Notes: a model not told the origin generated them from the letters alone. Positions 34,339-43,924 are shown, counted from the stretch's first letter. The stretch is DNA of 64,000 bases from Arenimonas soli (GCF_014643775.1 NZ_BMKC01000001.1:372001-436000); one strand, 5' to 3'. Numbers and translations: made by a program.

Positions 34339-34917
34339 TCAGGCCATCTGGCTGGCGACGAAGTCCCAGTTCACCAGGTTCCAGAACGCCTCGACGTACT
34401 TCGGCCGCGCGTTGCGGTAATCGATGTAGTACGCGTGTTCCCAGACGTCGCAGGTCAGCAGCGGCTTGTCGCTGCCGGTCAGCGGCGTGGCGGCGTTGGG
34501 CGTGCTGACCAGGGCCAGCGAACCGTCCGGACGCTGCACCAGCCAGCCCCAGCCGGAGCCGAAGGTGGTGATGGCGGTCTGCGAGAACTGTTCCTTGAAC
34601 TGCGCGAAGCTGCCGAAGGCCTTGTTGATGGCCTCGGCCAGGGCGCCGGTCGGCTCGCCGCCGCCGCTGGGCGACAGGCAGTTCCAGTAGAAGGTGTGGT
34701 TCCAGACCTGGGCGGCGTTGTTGAACATGCCGCCCTGTGCCTTGCGGATGATGGCTTCGAGGTCCATGGACTCGAACTCGGTGCCTTCGATCTGCTTGTT
34801 GAGGTTGGTGACGTAGGTCTGGTGGTGCTTGCCGTAGTGGAAATCGATGGTTTCGGCCGAGATGTGCGGCTCGAGCGCGGCGCGATCGTAGGGCAGGGCG
34901 GGAAGTTCGATGGCCAT
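34339..34917 (-). CDS. sodB: Iron superoxide dismutase SodB
   Basis: Disproportionates superoxide in the cytoplasm. 192 residues, one short of E. coli SodB. Metal ligands His27, His74, Asp157 and His161 are at the canonical positions ([29 protein letters not shown]). [11 protein letters not shown] and the Gln in AAQ favour the Fe form. An AAAGGAG ribosome site precedes the ATG at 34917. Divergent from grxD, with the ABC ATPase gene directly behind it. Confidence 0.96.
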   Translation of the reverse strand: MAIELPALPYDRAALEPHISAETIDFHYGKHHQTYVTNLNKQIEGTEFESMDLEAIIRKAQGGMFNNAAQVWNHTFYWNCLSPSGGGEPTGALAEAINKAFGSFAQFKEQFSQTAITTFGSGWGWLVQRPDGSLALVSTPNAATPLTGSDKPLLTCDVWEHAYYIDYRNARPKYVEAFWNLVNWDFVASQMA

Positions 34918-34966
34918 GGGCTGACTCCTTTCGGGTGGGGGAAGGCGCCGGTGGGGCGCCGAGCCG

Positions 34967-34976
34967 TATAATTCTA
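34967..34976. promoter_or_regulatory. Overlapping divergent -10 elements between sodB and grxD
   Basis: Perfect TATAAT at 34967-34972 on the + strand, about 50 bases before grxD, and TAGAAT at 34976-34971 on the - strand towards sodB. No convincing -35 on the + side, so activator help is possible. Confidence 0.45.
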
Positions 34977-35022
34977 GCCCCATCGCGCCCCGGACCCGGG
35001 TCGCGGCGAAACGGAGCTTCAC

Positions 35023-35346
35023 ATGAGCGTCATGGACCGCATCAAGGCCGAGGTCGAAGGCCACCCGATCGTGCTTTTCATGAAAGGCACGCCGCAGTTC
35101 CCCATGTGCGGCTTTTCCAGCCGCGCCGCGCAGGCGCTCAAGACCGCCGGGGCCACCGGCTTCCACACCGTCAACGTGCTCGCCGACCCGGAGCTGCGCG
35201 CCAACCTGCCGCGCTATTCCGACTGGCCGAGCTTCCCCCAGCTGTTCGTCAACGGCGAACTGATCGGTGGCTGCGACATCACCCTGGACCTGCTCGACAG
35301 CGGCGAACTGGCGCGCATGGTCGCCGAGGCGCAGAAGGCCGCATGA
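35023..35346 (+). CDS. grxD: Monothiol glutaredoxin Grx4 (GrxD)
   Basis: 107 residues. CGFS active site at Cys29-Ser32 in [17 protein letters not shown]-binding [23 protein letters not shown] glutaredoxins carry and deliver [2Fe-2S] clusters, also with BolA proteins. Heads a grxD-SDR-marC run in which each gene overlaps the next by ATGA. Adjacent to sodB, an iron/oxidative-stress grouping seen in other gammaproteobacteria. Confidence 0.96.
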   Translation: MSVMDRIKAEVEGHPIVLFMKGTPQFPMCGFSSRAAQALKTAGATGFHTVNVLADPELRANLPRYSDWPSFPQLFVNGELIGGCDITLDLLDSGELARMVAEAQKAA

Positions 35347-36101
35347 GCAGCACGCCCGTCCCGCTGCCCGGGGTCGCCGCCGACGCCCTGGCCGGCCGGG
35401 TCATCCTGGTCACCGGTGCCCATGGTGGCCTGGGCGCCGAGGCCGCCAAGGCCTGTGCGCGGGCCGGCGCCACGGTGGTGCTGCTGGGCCGCAAGCTGCC
35501 CAAGCTCAACCGGGTCTACGACGCGGTGAAGGCCCTGGGGCCCGAACCGGCGCTGTATCCGGTCGACCTGGCCGGCGCCGACCCCGCCGACTACGCCCAG
35601 CTGGCCGAGAAGATTTCCGCCGAACTCGGTGGCCTGCACGGGGTGCTGCACTGCGCCGCCGAATTCACCGGGCTGGCGCCGCTGGAAGCAACCGAGCCGG
35701 AAGCCTTCGTGCGCTGCCTGCACGTCAATTTCACCGCGCCCTGGCTGCTGACCCAGGCCTGCCTGCCCTGGCTGCGCAAATCCGGTGATTCGGCCGTGGT
35801 CTTCACCACCGACGACCCGGCCCGGGTCGGCAAGGCCTACTGGGGCGCCTATGGCCTGGCCAAGCAGGGCCTGGCCAACCTGGTGCGCCAGCTCAGCGCC
35901 GAAACCGACCAGACCCCGGTGCGGGTGTCCGGCCTGGAGCCGGGGCCCATGCGCACCGACCTGCGCGCCCGCGCCTACGCCGACGAGATGCAGCTGCGGG
36001 TACCGGCCCCGGCGGCCTATGCGGCGGCCTGCGTGCACCTGCTGTCGCCGGCCGGCCTGGCCCACCGCGGCACCGTCTGGGCGCCCCGGGTGCCGGCATG
36101 A
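35343..36101 (+). CDS. Short-chain dehydrogenase, YciK-like
   Basis: 252 residues, classical SDR. Nucleotide motif [24 protein letters not shown] in place of NNAG, and the YxxxK pair in YGLAKQG; the catalytic serine position reads [10 protein letters not shown], with Thr instead, as in E. coli YciK. Substrate unknown. ATGA overlaps with grxD upstream and marC downstream imply one transcript. Confidence 0.88.
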   Translation: MSSTPVPLPGVAADALAGRVILVTGAHGGLGAEAAKACARAGATVVLLGRKLPKLNRVYDAVKALGPEPALYPVDLAGADPADYAQLAEKISAELGGLHGVLHCAAEFTGLAPLEATEPEAFVRCLHVNFTAPWLLTQACLPWLRKSGDSAVVFTTDDPARVGKAYWGAYGLAKQGLANLVRQLSAETDQTPVRVSGLEPGPMRTDLRARAYADEMQLRVPAPAAYAAACVHLLSPAGLAHRGTVWAPRVPA

Positions 36102-36697
36102 CCATGCTGTCGGCAGCCCTGCTGCTGTTCCTGATCCTGGATCCGCTGGGCAACATCCCGGTGTTCCTGGGCCTGCTCAAGCCACTGCCCGCGGCCCGGC
36201 GCCGGCGGGTGCTGCTGCGCGAACTGCTGATCGCCCTGGGCGTGCTGTTCGTCTTCCTCTGGGGCGGCAAGTACGTGCTCGAGGCGATGCACCTGCGCCA
36301 GGAGTCGGTGTCGATCGCCGGCGGCATCGTGCTTTTCCTCATCGGCATCAAGATGATCTTCCCCAGCCCCGAAGGCATGTTCGGGGAGGTGCCCGAGGGC
36401 GAACCCTTCATCGTGCCCATGGCCATCCCCCTGGTCGCCGGCCCCTCGGGCATGGCGGCGGTGATGCTGCTGGCGGCCCAGGAGCCGGGCCGGATGGCCG
36501 ACTGGAGCCTGGCCCTGGTGCTGGCCTGGGCGGCCACGGCGGCCCTGCTGTTCTCGGCCACCTACCTCTACAAGGTCCTGGGCATGCGGGTCCTGACCGC
36601 CGTGGAACGCCTGATGGGCATGCTGCTGGTGGCCATTTCGGTGCAGATGCTGCTCGACGGCGTGGCCGCCTATCTGCGGGCGCCGGGGTTGGGCTGA
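36098..36697 (+). CDS. MarC family integral membrane protein
   Basis: 199 residues, six transmembrane helices. Starts ALLLFLILDPLGNIPVFLGLL, which is the family's first helix, and has FIVPMAIPLVAGPSGMAAVML with the conserved APLxxGPG-like motif. Closest in feel to the YhgN branch. Function unresolved; the antibiotic-resistance link implied by the name was not upheld. Last gene of the grxD run. Confidence 0.9.
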   Translation: MTMLSAALLLFLILDPLGNIPVFLGLLKPLPAARRRRVLLRELLIALGVLFVFLWGGKYVLEAMHLRQESVSIAGGIVLFLIGIKMIFPSPEGMFGEVPEGEPFIVPMAIPLVAGPSGMAAVMLLAAQEPGRMADWSLALVLAWAATAALLFSATYLYKVLGMRVLTAVERLMGMLLVAISVQMLLDGVAAYLRAPGLG

Positions 36698-36733
36698 GGG
36701 CCCCGCCCGGGGGTGAGTCGCGCTGTCACCTGA

Positions 36734-36901
36734 ATGACATGTAAGCCGGTTAGCGTGTTAAACTCTTGTTATTGCCACGGGGCAGGGGACTACCCGAACG
36801 CGGCAATCCTTCAAGGACTAGCCGTGCCTGTCCCGTCAGGCACCGCGGCGGGACGCCGCAGACAAATTTCCGACACTTTCCTTAAACCAGGGTTTCTCAC
36901 C
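36734..36901 (+). promoter_or_regulatory. Promoter and structured leader of the Oar-like receptor
   Basis: Possible promoter ATGACA (36734-36739) and TAAACT (36759-36764), spacing 19 bp. The predicted leader of about 130 bases folds into three local stems: ATTGCC/GGCAAT (36771-36776 with 36802-36807), GCCTG/CAGGC (36826-36841) and GCGGC/GCCGC (36845-36859). No Shine-Dalgarno stands before the ATG. No known riboswitch was recognised. Confidence 0.35.
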
Positions 36902-39900
36902 ATGACCAATCGCAACCGGGTTCGGCTTTCGCAGCTTTCCCTCGGCCTCGCCTTCGCCCTCGCGGCGGCGCCGGCTTTCGCGCAGAACACCACCGCCGCC
37001 GTCAGTGGCCGCATCACCGGCGCCGACGAGCAGCCGGTTGCCGGCGCCCAGGTGACGATCGTGCACACCCCGTCGGGCACCTCCAGCAACGCCACCACCG
37101 GCGCTGACGGTCGCTATTCGGCGCGCGGCCTGCGCGTGGGTGGCCCGTACACCATCACCATCATGAAGGATGGCGAGGTCGAGGTCCGCGAGGGCGTGTA
37201 CCTGCAGCTGGCCGAAACCACCGCCGTGGACGCCAGCCTGGGCGAAGACCTGGCTACCCTGGCCGCGGTCGAAGTGACGGGCACGGCCGTCATGTCCGAA
37301 GTGTTCTCCCCGGACAAGATGGGCACCGGCACCAACGTCAACCGCCAGCAGATCGAAACCCTGCCGTCGGCCGGCCGCAACATCCAGGACTACATCCGCA
37401 CCGATCCGCGCATCTCGCAGATCTCCAAGTCCGACGGCGCCATCTCGGCCGGCGGCCAGAACACCCGCTACAACCTGATCAAGATCGACGGCGTCAGCGC
37501 CTCCGATCCGTTCGGCCTGGAGTCGAACAACCTGCCGACCGAGCGCCAGCCGGTTTCCATCGACGCGATCGAGGAAATCAACATCGACCTGGCCAACTAC
37601 GACACCACCATCGCCGGCGGCACCGGCGCCGTGGTGAACGCGGTCACCAAGTCGGGCACCAATGAGTTCCACGGCTCGCTGTACTACACCCTGCGCGACG
37701 GTGACTGGGTCCGCAAGGACCTCGACGGCGTCGAGTTCAACGGCTTCGAGTCCGAAGACACCTACGGCGGCACCTTCGGTGGCCCGCTTATCAAGGACCG
37801 CCTGTTCTTCTTCGTGAACTACGAAAACTACGTGCGCACCGCGCCGGCCACCGGCTTCGGTTCCACCCCGTATGGTTCGGGCGACATCACCGACGCCGAC
37901 ATCGCGGCTGTGCAGGCGGCGGCCCAGGGCTACGGCTTCAACGCCGGCGGCATCGGCGGCCTGGACGCCGACACCGAGATCGAGGAATACGCGATCAAGC
38001 TGGACTGGAACATTTCCGACGCGCACCGCGCCGCGCTGCGCTACAGCTTCCTCGAGCAGGGCGTGCTGCGCTTCCCGCAGGTGGACAACAACTCCATCTC
38101 GCTCGACACCTTCTGGTACAACTACGCGAAGGAATTCGAGTCGACCGTGCTGGAAGTCTTCAGCGACTGGACCGACAACTTCTCGACCGAGTTCAAGGTC
38201 TCGCAGCGTGACTACACCGCGGTTCGCCAGACCAACTCGAACCTGCCCCAGATCCAGATCCAGGGCTTCGGTGGCAACAGCTCCATCTACATCGGCACCG
38301 AGCAGAACAGCCACGTCAACCTGATCGACACCGAGCAGACCACCCTGTTCGGCGCCGGCAACCTGTTCGTGGGCGACCACGAGATCAAGTTCGGCTTCGA
38401 CTGGGAAAACAACGACGTCATCAACTTTTACGGCCGTGACCTCAACGGCACGTACACGTTCAACAGCCTGGCCGACTTCCAGGCCGGCAACTACAGCTTC
38501 TACGTGGTGCGCGCGCCGCGTCCCAACGGCGGCAGCTACGCCGACATCCCGGCGGCCTACACCCAGTCCAACACCGGCCTGTTCGTGCAGGACACCTGGG
38601 CGGTCAACTACAACCTGACCCTGATGTTCGGCCTGCGCTACGACAAGCCGGACTTCGACGACCAGCGCCTGTACAACGAGTACGTCTCGAACATCTACGG
38701 CTACGACAACTCCAACACCGTCGACGTCGACATCCTGCAGCCGCGCTTCGGCTTCAACTACACCTTCGACTCCGAGCGTCCGACCCAGATCCGCGGCGGC
38801 CTGGGCCTGTTCCAGGGTGCTTCGCCGAACGTCTGGCTGGCCGGCGCCTACCAGAACACCGGCCTGAACTACGTCCAGTACGAAGAGCGCAACGGCACCG
38901 GCTTCTCCGGCCCGGACCTGTACATCCCGCCGTCCGGCTCGAACGCGGCCTGCAGCCCGGTCCCGACCCTGCCCAACTGCCCGCGCCAGAACGTCGACAT
39001 CATCGCGCCCGACTTCGCGCTGCCGTCGGTCTGGAAGGCCAACCTGGCGTTCGAACACGAGCTGCCGTGGCACGGCGTGGTGTTCTCGGCCGAGGCCCTG
39101 GTGACCAACACCAAGGACGGCATCTTCATCCAGCGTCTTGACCCGTTCAACGCCAACGGCGAGGGCATCACCGCCGTCGGTCCGGACGGCCGCGACCTGT
39201 TCTGGAACGCCAACGGCCTGGACCCGGACCGTGCCGGCAACTTCGGCATCTCCAACGGCACCAACGGCGCCTTCAACCGCGCCCTGCGCCCGAACGGCGT
39301 CGGCGACGTGTTCCTGATCAGCAACTCCGGCAAGGGCGAGAGCAAGCAGCTCACCTTCGGCCTGGACAAGCCGCTGATCGACACCTGGGGCTGGAGCCTG
39401 TTCTACACCTACACCGAAGCCACCGACGCCAGCCCGATGACCAGCTCGACCAACTCGTCGAACTGGGGCAGCAACCTCATCGGCGACCTGAACTCGGGTA
39501 TCGCCTACAACTCGCGTTACGCGATCAAGGACCGCTTCACGGGTTCGCTGACCTGGCGCCACAACTTCTTCGCCGACTACGAAACCCGCGTGGGCCTGTT
39601 CTACGAAGGTCGTTCGGGCCGCCCGTTCAGCTACATCTTCCGCAACGACGCCAACGGCGACAGCGGCGGCTTCAACGACCTGTTCTACGTGCCGGCTGGC
39701 CCGGGCGACGTGGTCTGGACCCGTCCCGGCATGGAAGAAGCGTTCTTCGAGTGGCTTGAGCAGAACCCGGACCTGGCTGCCTACCGCGGCCAGATCGCCC
39801 CGGCCAATGCCTTCCGCACCCAGTGGGTGAACAGCTTCGACGTTCGCATCACCCAGGAACTGCCGGGCTTCGCCGAAGGCCACAAGTCCGTGCTGGCCCT

Positions 39901-40168
39901 GGACATCATGAACATCGGCAACATGCTCAACGAAGACTGGGGCATCATCGAGGACTACGGCTTCAACTCGACCCAGCAGCTGGCCAACTACGCCGGCATC
40001 TGCGGCCCGACCACCACGCTGGCCGCCTGCGCCGGCAACGAGGGTCGTTACGTTTACCACTGGACTGGCCCGGGCCCCGGCGCGCAGATCCAGGAAAACA
40101 ACAACGACAAGGGCAACACCGCCGTTTCCCGCTGGTCGGTCATGCTGAGCTTCAAGTACCAGTTCTAA
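36902..40168 (+). CDS. Oar-like TonB-dependent outer membrane receptor
   Basis: 1088 residues. Signal peptide ending APAFAQ; an N-terminal carboxypeptidase-regulatory-like beta-sandwich (about 30-120: AVSGRITGADEQPVAGAQVTI); a plug domain (about 120-260: QQIETLPSAGRNIQDYIRTDP, GGTGAVVNAVTKSGTNEFHG); then a large beta-barrel ending in aromatic YQF, the usual BAM signal. This is the OmpA-related Oar family, very abundant in Xanthomonadaceae. The ligand is unknown; protein or peptide substrates are suspected for the family. Single-gene unit with its own leader and terminator. ATG at 36902 begins the signal peptide. Confidence 0.93.
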   Translation: MTNRNRVRLSQLSLGLAFALAAAPAFAQNTTAAVSGRITGADEQPVAGAQVTIVHTPSGTSSNATTGADGRYSARGLRVGGPYTITIMKDGEVEVREGVYLQLAETTAVDASLGEDLATLAAVEVTGTAVMSEVFSPDKMGTGTNVNRQQIETLPSAGRNIQDYIRTDPRISQISKSDGAISAGGQNTRYNLIKIDGVSASDPFGLESNNLPTERQPVSIDAIEEINIDLANYDTTIAGGTGAVVNAVTKSGTNEFHGSLYYTLRDGDWVRKDLDGVEFNGFESEDTYGGTFGGPLIKDRLFFFVNYENYVRTAPATGFGSTPYGSGDITDADIAAVQAAAQGYGFNAGGIGGLDADTEIEEYAIKLDWNISDAHRAALRYSFLEQGVLRFPQVDNNSISLDTFWYNYAKEFESTVLEVFSDWTDNFSTEFKVSQRDYTAVRQTNSNLPQIQIQGFGGNSSIYIGTEQNSHVNLIDTEQTTLFGAGNLFVGDHEIKFGFDWENNDVINFYGRDLNGTYTFNSLADFQAGNYSFYVVRAPRPNGGSYADIPAAYTQSNTGLFVQDTWAVNYNLTLMFGLRYDKPDFDDQRLYNEYVSNIYGYDNSNTVDVDILQPRFGFNYTFDSERPTQIRGGLGLFQGASPNVWLAGAYQNTGLNYVQYEERNGTGFSGPDLYIPPSGSNAACSPVPTLPNCPRQNVDIIAPDFALPSVWKANLAFEHELPWHGVVFSAEALVTNTKDGIFIQRLDPFNANGEGITAVGPDGRDLFWNANGLDPDRAGNFGISNGTNGAFNRALRPNGVGDVFLISNSGKGESKQLTFGLDKPLIDTWGWSLFYTYTEATDASPMTSSTNSSNWGSNLIGDLNSGIAYNSRYAIKDRFTGSLTWRHNFFADYETRVGLFYEGRSGRPFSYIFRNDANGDSGGFNDLFYVPAGPGDVVWTRPGMEEAFFEWLEQNPDLAAYRGQIAPANAFRTQWVNSFDVRITQELPGFAEGHKSVLALDIMNIGNMLNEDWGIIEDYGFNSTQQLANYAGICGPTTTLAACAGNEGRYVYHWTGPGPGAQIQENNNDKGNTAVSRWSVMLSFKYQF

Positions 40169-40191
40169 TCCCGGTACGACGCGACACGGCG

Positions 40192-40225
40192 ACGGCCGGC
40201 GGGAAACCGCCGGCCGTTTCCTTTT
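40192..40225 (+). terminator. Intrinsic terminator after the Oar-like receptor
   Basis: ACGGCCGGCGG-GAAA-CCGCCGGCCGT (40192-40217), an 11-bp stem with a GAAA loop, followed by TTTCCTTTT. Confidence 0.9.
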
Positions 40226-40288
40226 GGGGACTCCGGCGGTGCTAGAGTCGGCGGTCCAAAAACGAGAAGACAAAGAGAAAGCAGCGCC

Positions 40289-41674
40289 ATGAGCGACACC
40301 CTTCCGAACGCCGTCACCGTCAACGCCCGCATTTCCCCGCGGGGTGGCCTGGACATCCTTTCCCGCGACGAAGTCGCCCGCCTGGCCGACGCCTCCACGG
40401 GTGGCCAACGCGACCTGCTGCGCCGCTGCGCCCTGGCCGTGCTGACCAGCGGCAGCGACTCCGACGACCCGCGCGCCGCCGCCCAGCGCTACGCCGGATT
40501 CGACATCGAAGTGCACCAGCAGGACCGTGGCATCAAGATCGAACTGCGCAATGCGCCGGCCGAAGCCTTCGTGGACGGCGAGATCATCCGCGGCATCGCC
40601 GAGAACCTGTTCGCCGTCGTGCGCGACATCGTCTACAACGCCAACGAGGTGGCCGAAGGCGGCCGCATCGACCTCGAGACCGGTCCCGGCATGACCGAGG
40701 CGGTGTTCGAGATCCTGCGCAACGCGCGGGTGATGAAGTCCTACATGGAGCCGAGCCTGGTGGTGTGCTGGGGCGGCCATTCGATCGGCCGCGACGAATA
40801 CCTGTACACCAAGCGGGTGGGCTACGAACTGGGCCTGCGCGGCCTGGACATCTGCACCGGCTGCGGCCCGGGCGCCATGAAGGGCCCGATGAAGGGCGCC
40901 ACGATCGCCCACGCCAAGCAGCGGCACTGGAAGCCGCGCTACATCGGCATCACCGAGCCCGGCATCATCGCGGCCGAATCACCAAACCCCATCGTCAACC
41001 ACCTGGTGATCATGCCGGACATCGAAAAGCGCCTGGAAGCCTTCGTCCGGCTGGGGCACGGCATCATCGTGTTCCCGGGTGGCGTCGGCACGGCCGAAGA
41101 AATCCTGTACATGCTGGGCCTGCTGCTGCACCCGTCGAACCGGGACCTGCCGTTCCCGCTGATCCTGACCGGTCCGCGCGAGTCCGCCGCCTATTTCGAA
41201 CAGATCGACCAGTTCCTGAAGCTGGCCCTGGGCGACGAGGCCCGCCAGCGCTACCAGATCATCGTGGACGACCCGGTGGCGGTCGCGACGGCCATGCGCC
41301 AGGGCCTGCGCAAGGTGCGCGAACACCGTCTGCACGAACAGGACGCGTTCTTCTTCAACTGGTCGCTGCACATCCCGTTCGAGTTCCAGCAGCCCTTCGC
41401 GCCCACCCACCAGGCCATGGCCGGGCTGAACCTGCACCGCGACCAGCCCCTGCACCTGCTGGCGGCCGACCTGCGCCGCGCGTTTTCCGGCATCGTCGCC
41501 GGCAACGTCAAGGAAGAGGGCATGCGCGAGATCGAAAAGTACGGCCCGTTCCGGATCAGCGGCGACACGGACATCATGCGGGCGCTCGACGCCCTGCTGC
41601 GCGCCTTCGTCGAACAGCGGCGGATGAAGATCGCCGGCGACTACGTGCCCTGCTACCAGGTCGTCGACGGCTAG
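40289..41674 (+). CDS. ppnN: Pyrimidine/purine nucleotide 5'-monophosphate nucleosidase PpnN
   Basis: 461 residues, LOG-superfamily enzyme splitting NMPs to base and ribose-5-phosphate; E. coli PpnN (YgdH, 454 aa) is activated by (p)ppGpp. The central LOG domain has GGHSIGRDEY, TGCGPGAMKGPMKGA and the signature FPGGVGTAEEILYML; extended N- and C-terminal domains distinguish it from short cytokinin-type LOG proteins. It overlaps the convergent sensor kinase gene by four bases. Confidence 0.95.
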   Translation: MSDTLPNAVTVNARISPRGGLDILSRDEVARLADASTGGQRDLLRRCALAVLTSGSDSDDPRAAAQRYAGFDIEVHQQDRGIKIELRNAPAEAFVDGEIIRGIAENLFAVVRDIVYNANEVAEGGRIDLETGPGMTEAVFEILRNARVMKSYMEPSLVVCWGGHSIGRDEYLYTKRVGYELGLRGLDICTGCGPGAMKGPMKGATIAHAKQRHWKPRYIGITEPGIIAAESPNPIVNHLVIMPDIEKRLEAFVRLGHGIIVFPGGVGTAEEILYMLGLLLHPSNRDLPFPLILTGPRESAAYFEQIDQFLKLALGDEARQRYQIIVDDPVAVATAMRQGLRKVREHRLHEQDAFFFNWSLHIPFEFQQPFAPTHQAMAGLNLHRDQPLHLLAADLRRAFSGIVAGNVKEEGMREIEKYGPFRISGDTDIMRALDALLRAFVEQRRMKIAGDYVPCYQVVDG

Positions 41675-42693
41675 GCCACAGGCAGGGTGATGGTGGCGAC
41701 GTAGCGTCCGTCCAGCACCCGGGTTTCCAGCCGGCCACGCCCTTCGCTGAGCGCCTCGATGCGTTCGCGCGCCGAGGCCAGGCCGACCTGGTGGCCCGCG
41801 GCCGGCTTGCGCCCGGCGGGCGGCAGGTCGTTGCTGACCACCACGCGCACCTGGTCCACTTCCTCCACCACGGTCACGTCCAGGCGCCCGCCCCTGGGCG
41901 AGGGCTCGATGCCGTGGCGGATGGCGTTTTCGACCAGGGGCTGGATGGACAGGGCCGGCACCACTACGTCGGGCAGGGTCGGCGGCAGGCTCCAGTTCAC
42001 CTGCAGGCGGTCGCCGAAACGCAGGCGTTCGATTTCCAGGTAGCGCCGGGCCAACTCCAGTTCGCCCGCCAGCGGCAGCTCGGACGGGCCCGACAGGGCG
42101 GCGCGGAACAGGTCGGCCAGGTCCAGCAGCAGCTGCTCGGCCTCGCCGGGGCGCGCGTGCACCAGGGCGGCGCCGGTATTGAGCGTGTTGAACAGGAAAT
42201 GCGGCCGGATGCGCGCCTGCAGGGCCTCGAGTTCGGACTGCTTGGCCTGGATGGCCAGCTGCCGGGAGCGCCAGACGCTCTGGAAGGCGGCCAGGCCCAG
42301 CAAACCCATCGCCAGGGCCATGCCCGACAGGCGGGCGATCCAGGCCAGGTCGTGCCCGCCGCGTCCGGGCGTGGTGTCGGGAAGAAGCCAGGCGGCCAGG
42401 CCCCCGGCGATCCAGGTCGCCGCCAGAAGCAGCACCAGGGCAAGCCAGGCCTGCGAGGCGGGGCGCAGGCGCAGGAAGAGGCCGCGGAAGAGAAAGGTGC
42501 CGGAAAGGCTCAGCAGCACGATCCACTGGATCATCAGCGACGCCAGGCCGAAATAGACCCAGCGGTCGGAGCCCACGCCCGGTGCCAGCGCCAGGACCAG
42601 TGCCAGCGCCTCGCCGGCCACCACCAGCGCGGTGATGGCCGGTGCCTTCCAGAGCAGTTCGATCGGGGTAGGGTGGGATTCGCTGCGGGTCAT
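41671..42693 (-). CDS. LytS/AlgZ(FimS)-type sensor histidine kinase, orphan
   Basis: 340 residues. Four transmembrane helices in the first ~150 residues, then the His_kinase motif LQARIRPHFLFNTLNTGA with the phospho-acceptor His near residue 172 and a HATPase domain with LVENAIRHGI and GLASARERI. Start at ATG 42693, which has GGAGAG at proper distance; upstream Met codons do not. No LytTR/AlgR response regulator is next to it. It diverges from the fimT-pilVWXY1E operon; in Pseudomonas aeruginosa FimS/AlgR controls the equivalent operon, so a similar link is plausible. The 149-bp gap holds a strong CCGGGGCC-ACTC-GGCCCCGG-like hairpin but no recognisable AlgR site. Confidence 0.87.
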   Translation of the reverse strand: MTRSESHPTPIELLWKAPAITALVVAGEALALVLALAPGVGSDRWVYFGLASLMIQWIVLLSLSGTFLFRGLFLRLRPASQAWLALVLLLAATWIAGGLAAWLLPDTTPGRGGHDLAWIARLSGMALAMGLLGLAAFQSVWRSRQLAIQAKQSELEALQARIRPHFLFNTLNTGAALVHARPGEAEQLLLDLADLFRAALSGPSELPLAGELELARRYLEIERLRFGDRLQVNWSLPPTLPDVVVPALSIQPLVENAIRHGIEPSPRGGRLDVTVVEEVDQVRVVVSNDLPPAGRKPAAGHQVGLASARERIEALSEGRGRLETRVLDGRYVATITLPVA

Positions 42694-42842
42694 CACGGGC
42701 TCTCCGGTCCGCACCATCATGCCAGTCCCGGGGCCTGGCCTGGCCGGGGCCACTCGGGCCCCGGAATCACCCGCCCATCGGCTGAAGGTGGCGACCGGGC
42801 CTGGCCCCGACTACCTTGGCCACTGAAATCCTGGGGAATCCC

Positions 42843-43451
42843 ATGACTGCAAAAGCCTCCCCCCGCAACGCGTTGCACCCGATGCTGCCCCAGGGCGGTT
42901 TCACGCTGCTGGAACTGCTGGTGGTGATCATCATCATCGCCGTGGTCTCGGCCATCGCGTTCCCGAACTTCCAGATCATGATCACCAACAACCGCCTCGC
43001 CAGCGGCGCCAACGAGGTCCTGGCCGGCATGCAGATGGCCCGCATGGAGGCCATGCGCCGCAATACGCGGGTCGTGGTCTGTCCCAGCACCAACGGGACG
43101 GCCTGCGGTGGCACCGACTGGTCCCGCCACATCGCCTTCGTCGACACCAATCGTGATGGCGCGGTGACCGGCGCCGAAGTCGTGGTGCGCGACACCATCG
43201 TGCGGGCACCGGCCGTGGTCGGGGTGAGCGCCGCCATCTCCGGCGCGACGCCCGCGCACCGCATCACCTTCCGCCCGGACGGCCTTGCCCGCCCCGGCAA
43301 CGATCGCAACATCCTCGCGGCCACGCTGCAGGTCTGCGTCGCCACCACCCGGCCGGCCGGCAATGCCCGGCTGGTTCGTCTTTCGGGCGCGCGGGTGTCG
43401 GTGGACGCCCCTGCGGTCAACGCCGCCTGCGCTGCACCGGCCAACCAATGA
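42843..43451 (+). CDS. fimT: Type IV minor pilin FimT/FimU (GspH-like)
   Basis: 202 residues. Prepilin leader of 27 residues ending QGG before FTLLELLVV, with Glu at mature +5, then the hydrophobic helix and a GspH fold with TDWSRHIAFVD and the cysteine pair typical of FimU/FimT. ATG at 42843 is preceded by GGGGA. First gene of the operon fimT-pilV-pilW-pilX-pilY1-pilE, whose products prime pilus assembly and form the tip complex. Confidence 0.9.
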   Translation: MTAKASPRNALHPMLPQGGFTLLELLVVIIIIAVVSAIAFPNFQIMITNNRLASGANEVLAGMQMARMEAMRRNTRVVVCPSTNGTACGGTDWSRHIAFVDTNRDGAVTGAEVVVRDTIVRAPAVVGVSAAISGATPAHRITFRPDGLARPGNDRNILAATLQVCVATTRPAGNARLVRLSGARVSVDAPAVNAACAAPANQ

Positions 43452-43471
43452 GCTGCCCAGGAGCCACCAGA

Positions 43472-43924
43472 ATGAATCGCATGCGCCCTCCACGCGCCCC
43501 GCGGCGCCAGTCCGGCCTCAGCCTCATCGAGGTCCTGATCGCCGTATTGATCATGGCGGTCGGCCTGCTGGGCATCGCGGCCCTGCAGGCCGTGACCCTG
43601 CGCAACAGCCAGAGCGCCCTGGACCGGACCCAGGCGACGGTGCTGAGCTACGCCATCCTCGATGCGATGCGGGCCAACGCCACCGCGGCGCGTGCCAACT
43701 CCTACAACGTCGGCATGACCTGCACCATTCCCGCGGCGGGCGCCACGCTGGTCTCGCACGACCACAACACCTGGATCAGTTCGCTCAAGGCCACGATGGG
43801 CGATTCGGCCTGCGGCAGCATCGCCTGCGCCTCGAACGTCTGCACGGTCACCATCCGCTGGAACGATTCCCGTGCCAGCGGCGGCGACGCCAATGAAACC
43901 CTGACCACGACGAGCCGGATATGA
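43472..43924 (+). CDS. pilV: Type IV pilus modification protein PilV
   Basis: 150 residues from the ATG at 43472, which has AGGAG eight bases upstream; an ATG at 43448 in ATGA overlap with fimT would add eight residues and may aid coupling. Leader RRQSG before LSLIEVLIAVLIMAVGLLG, with Glu at +5; four cysteines in the C-terminal half. Minor pilin of the tip complex. Overlaps pilW by four bases. Confidence 0.9.
   Translation: MNRMRPPRAPRRQSGLSLIEVLIAVLIMAVGLLGIAALQAVTLRNSQSALDRTQATVLSYAILDAMRANATAARANSYNVGMTCTIPAAGATLVSHDHNTWISSLKATMGDSACGSIACASNVCTVTIRWNDSRASGGDANETLTTTSRI

Noticed and set aside
36836-40927. A 1363-codon open frame antisense to the Oar-like receptor, and a similar one at 45470-49039 antisense to pilY1
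   Set aside because: Low-complexity Val/Gly/Asp/Ala composition typical of the mirror frame of GC-rich genes; the sense strands encode clear proteins with signal peptides and conserved motifs.
42694-42842. Sigma54 promoter or AlgR site upstream of fimT
   Set aside because: TGGCCCCGACTACCTTGGC has the wrong -24/-12 spacing, and no sequence close to ACCGTTCGTC was found.
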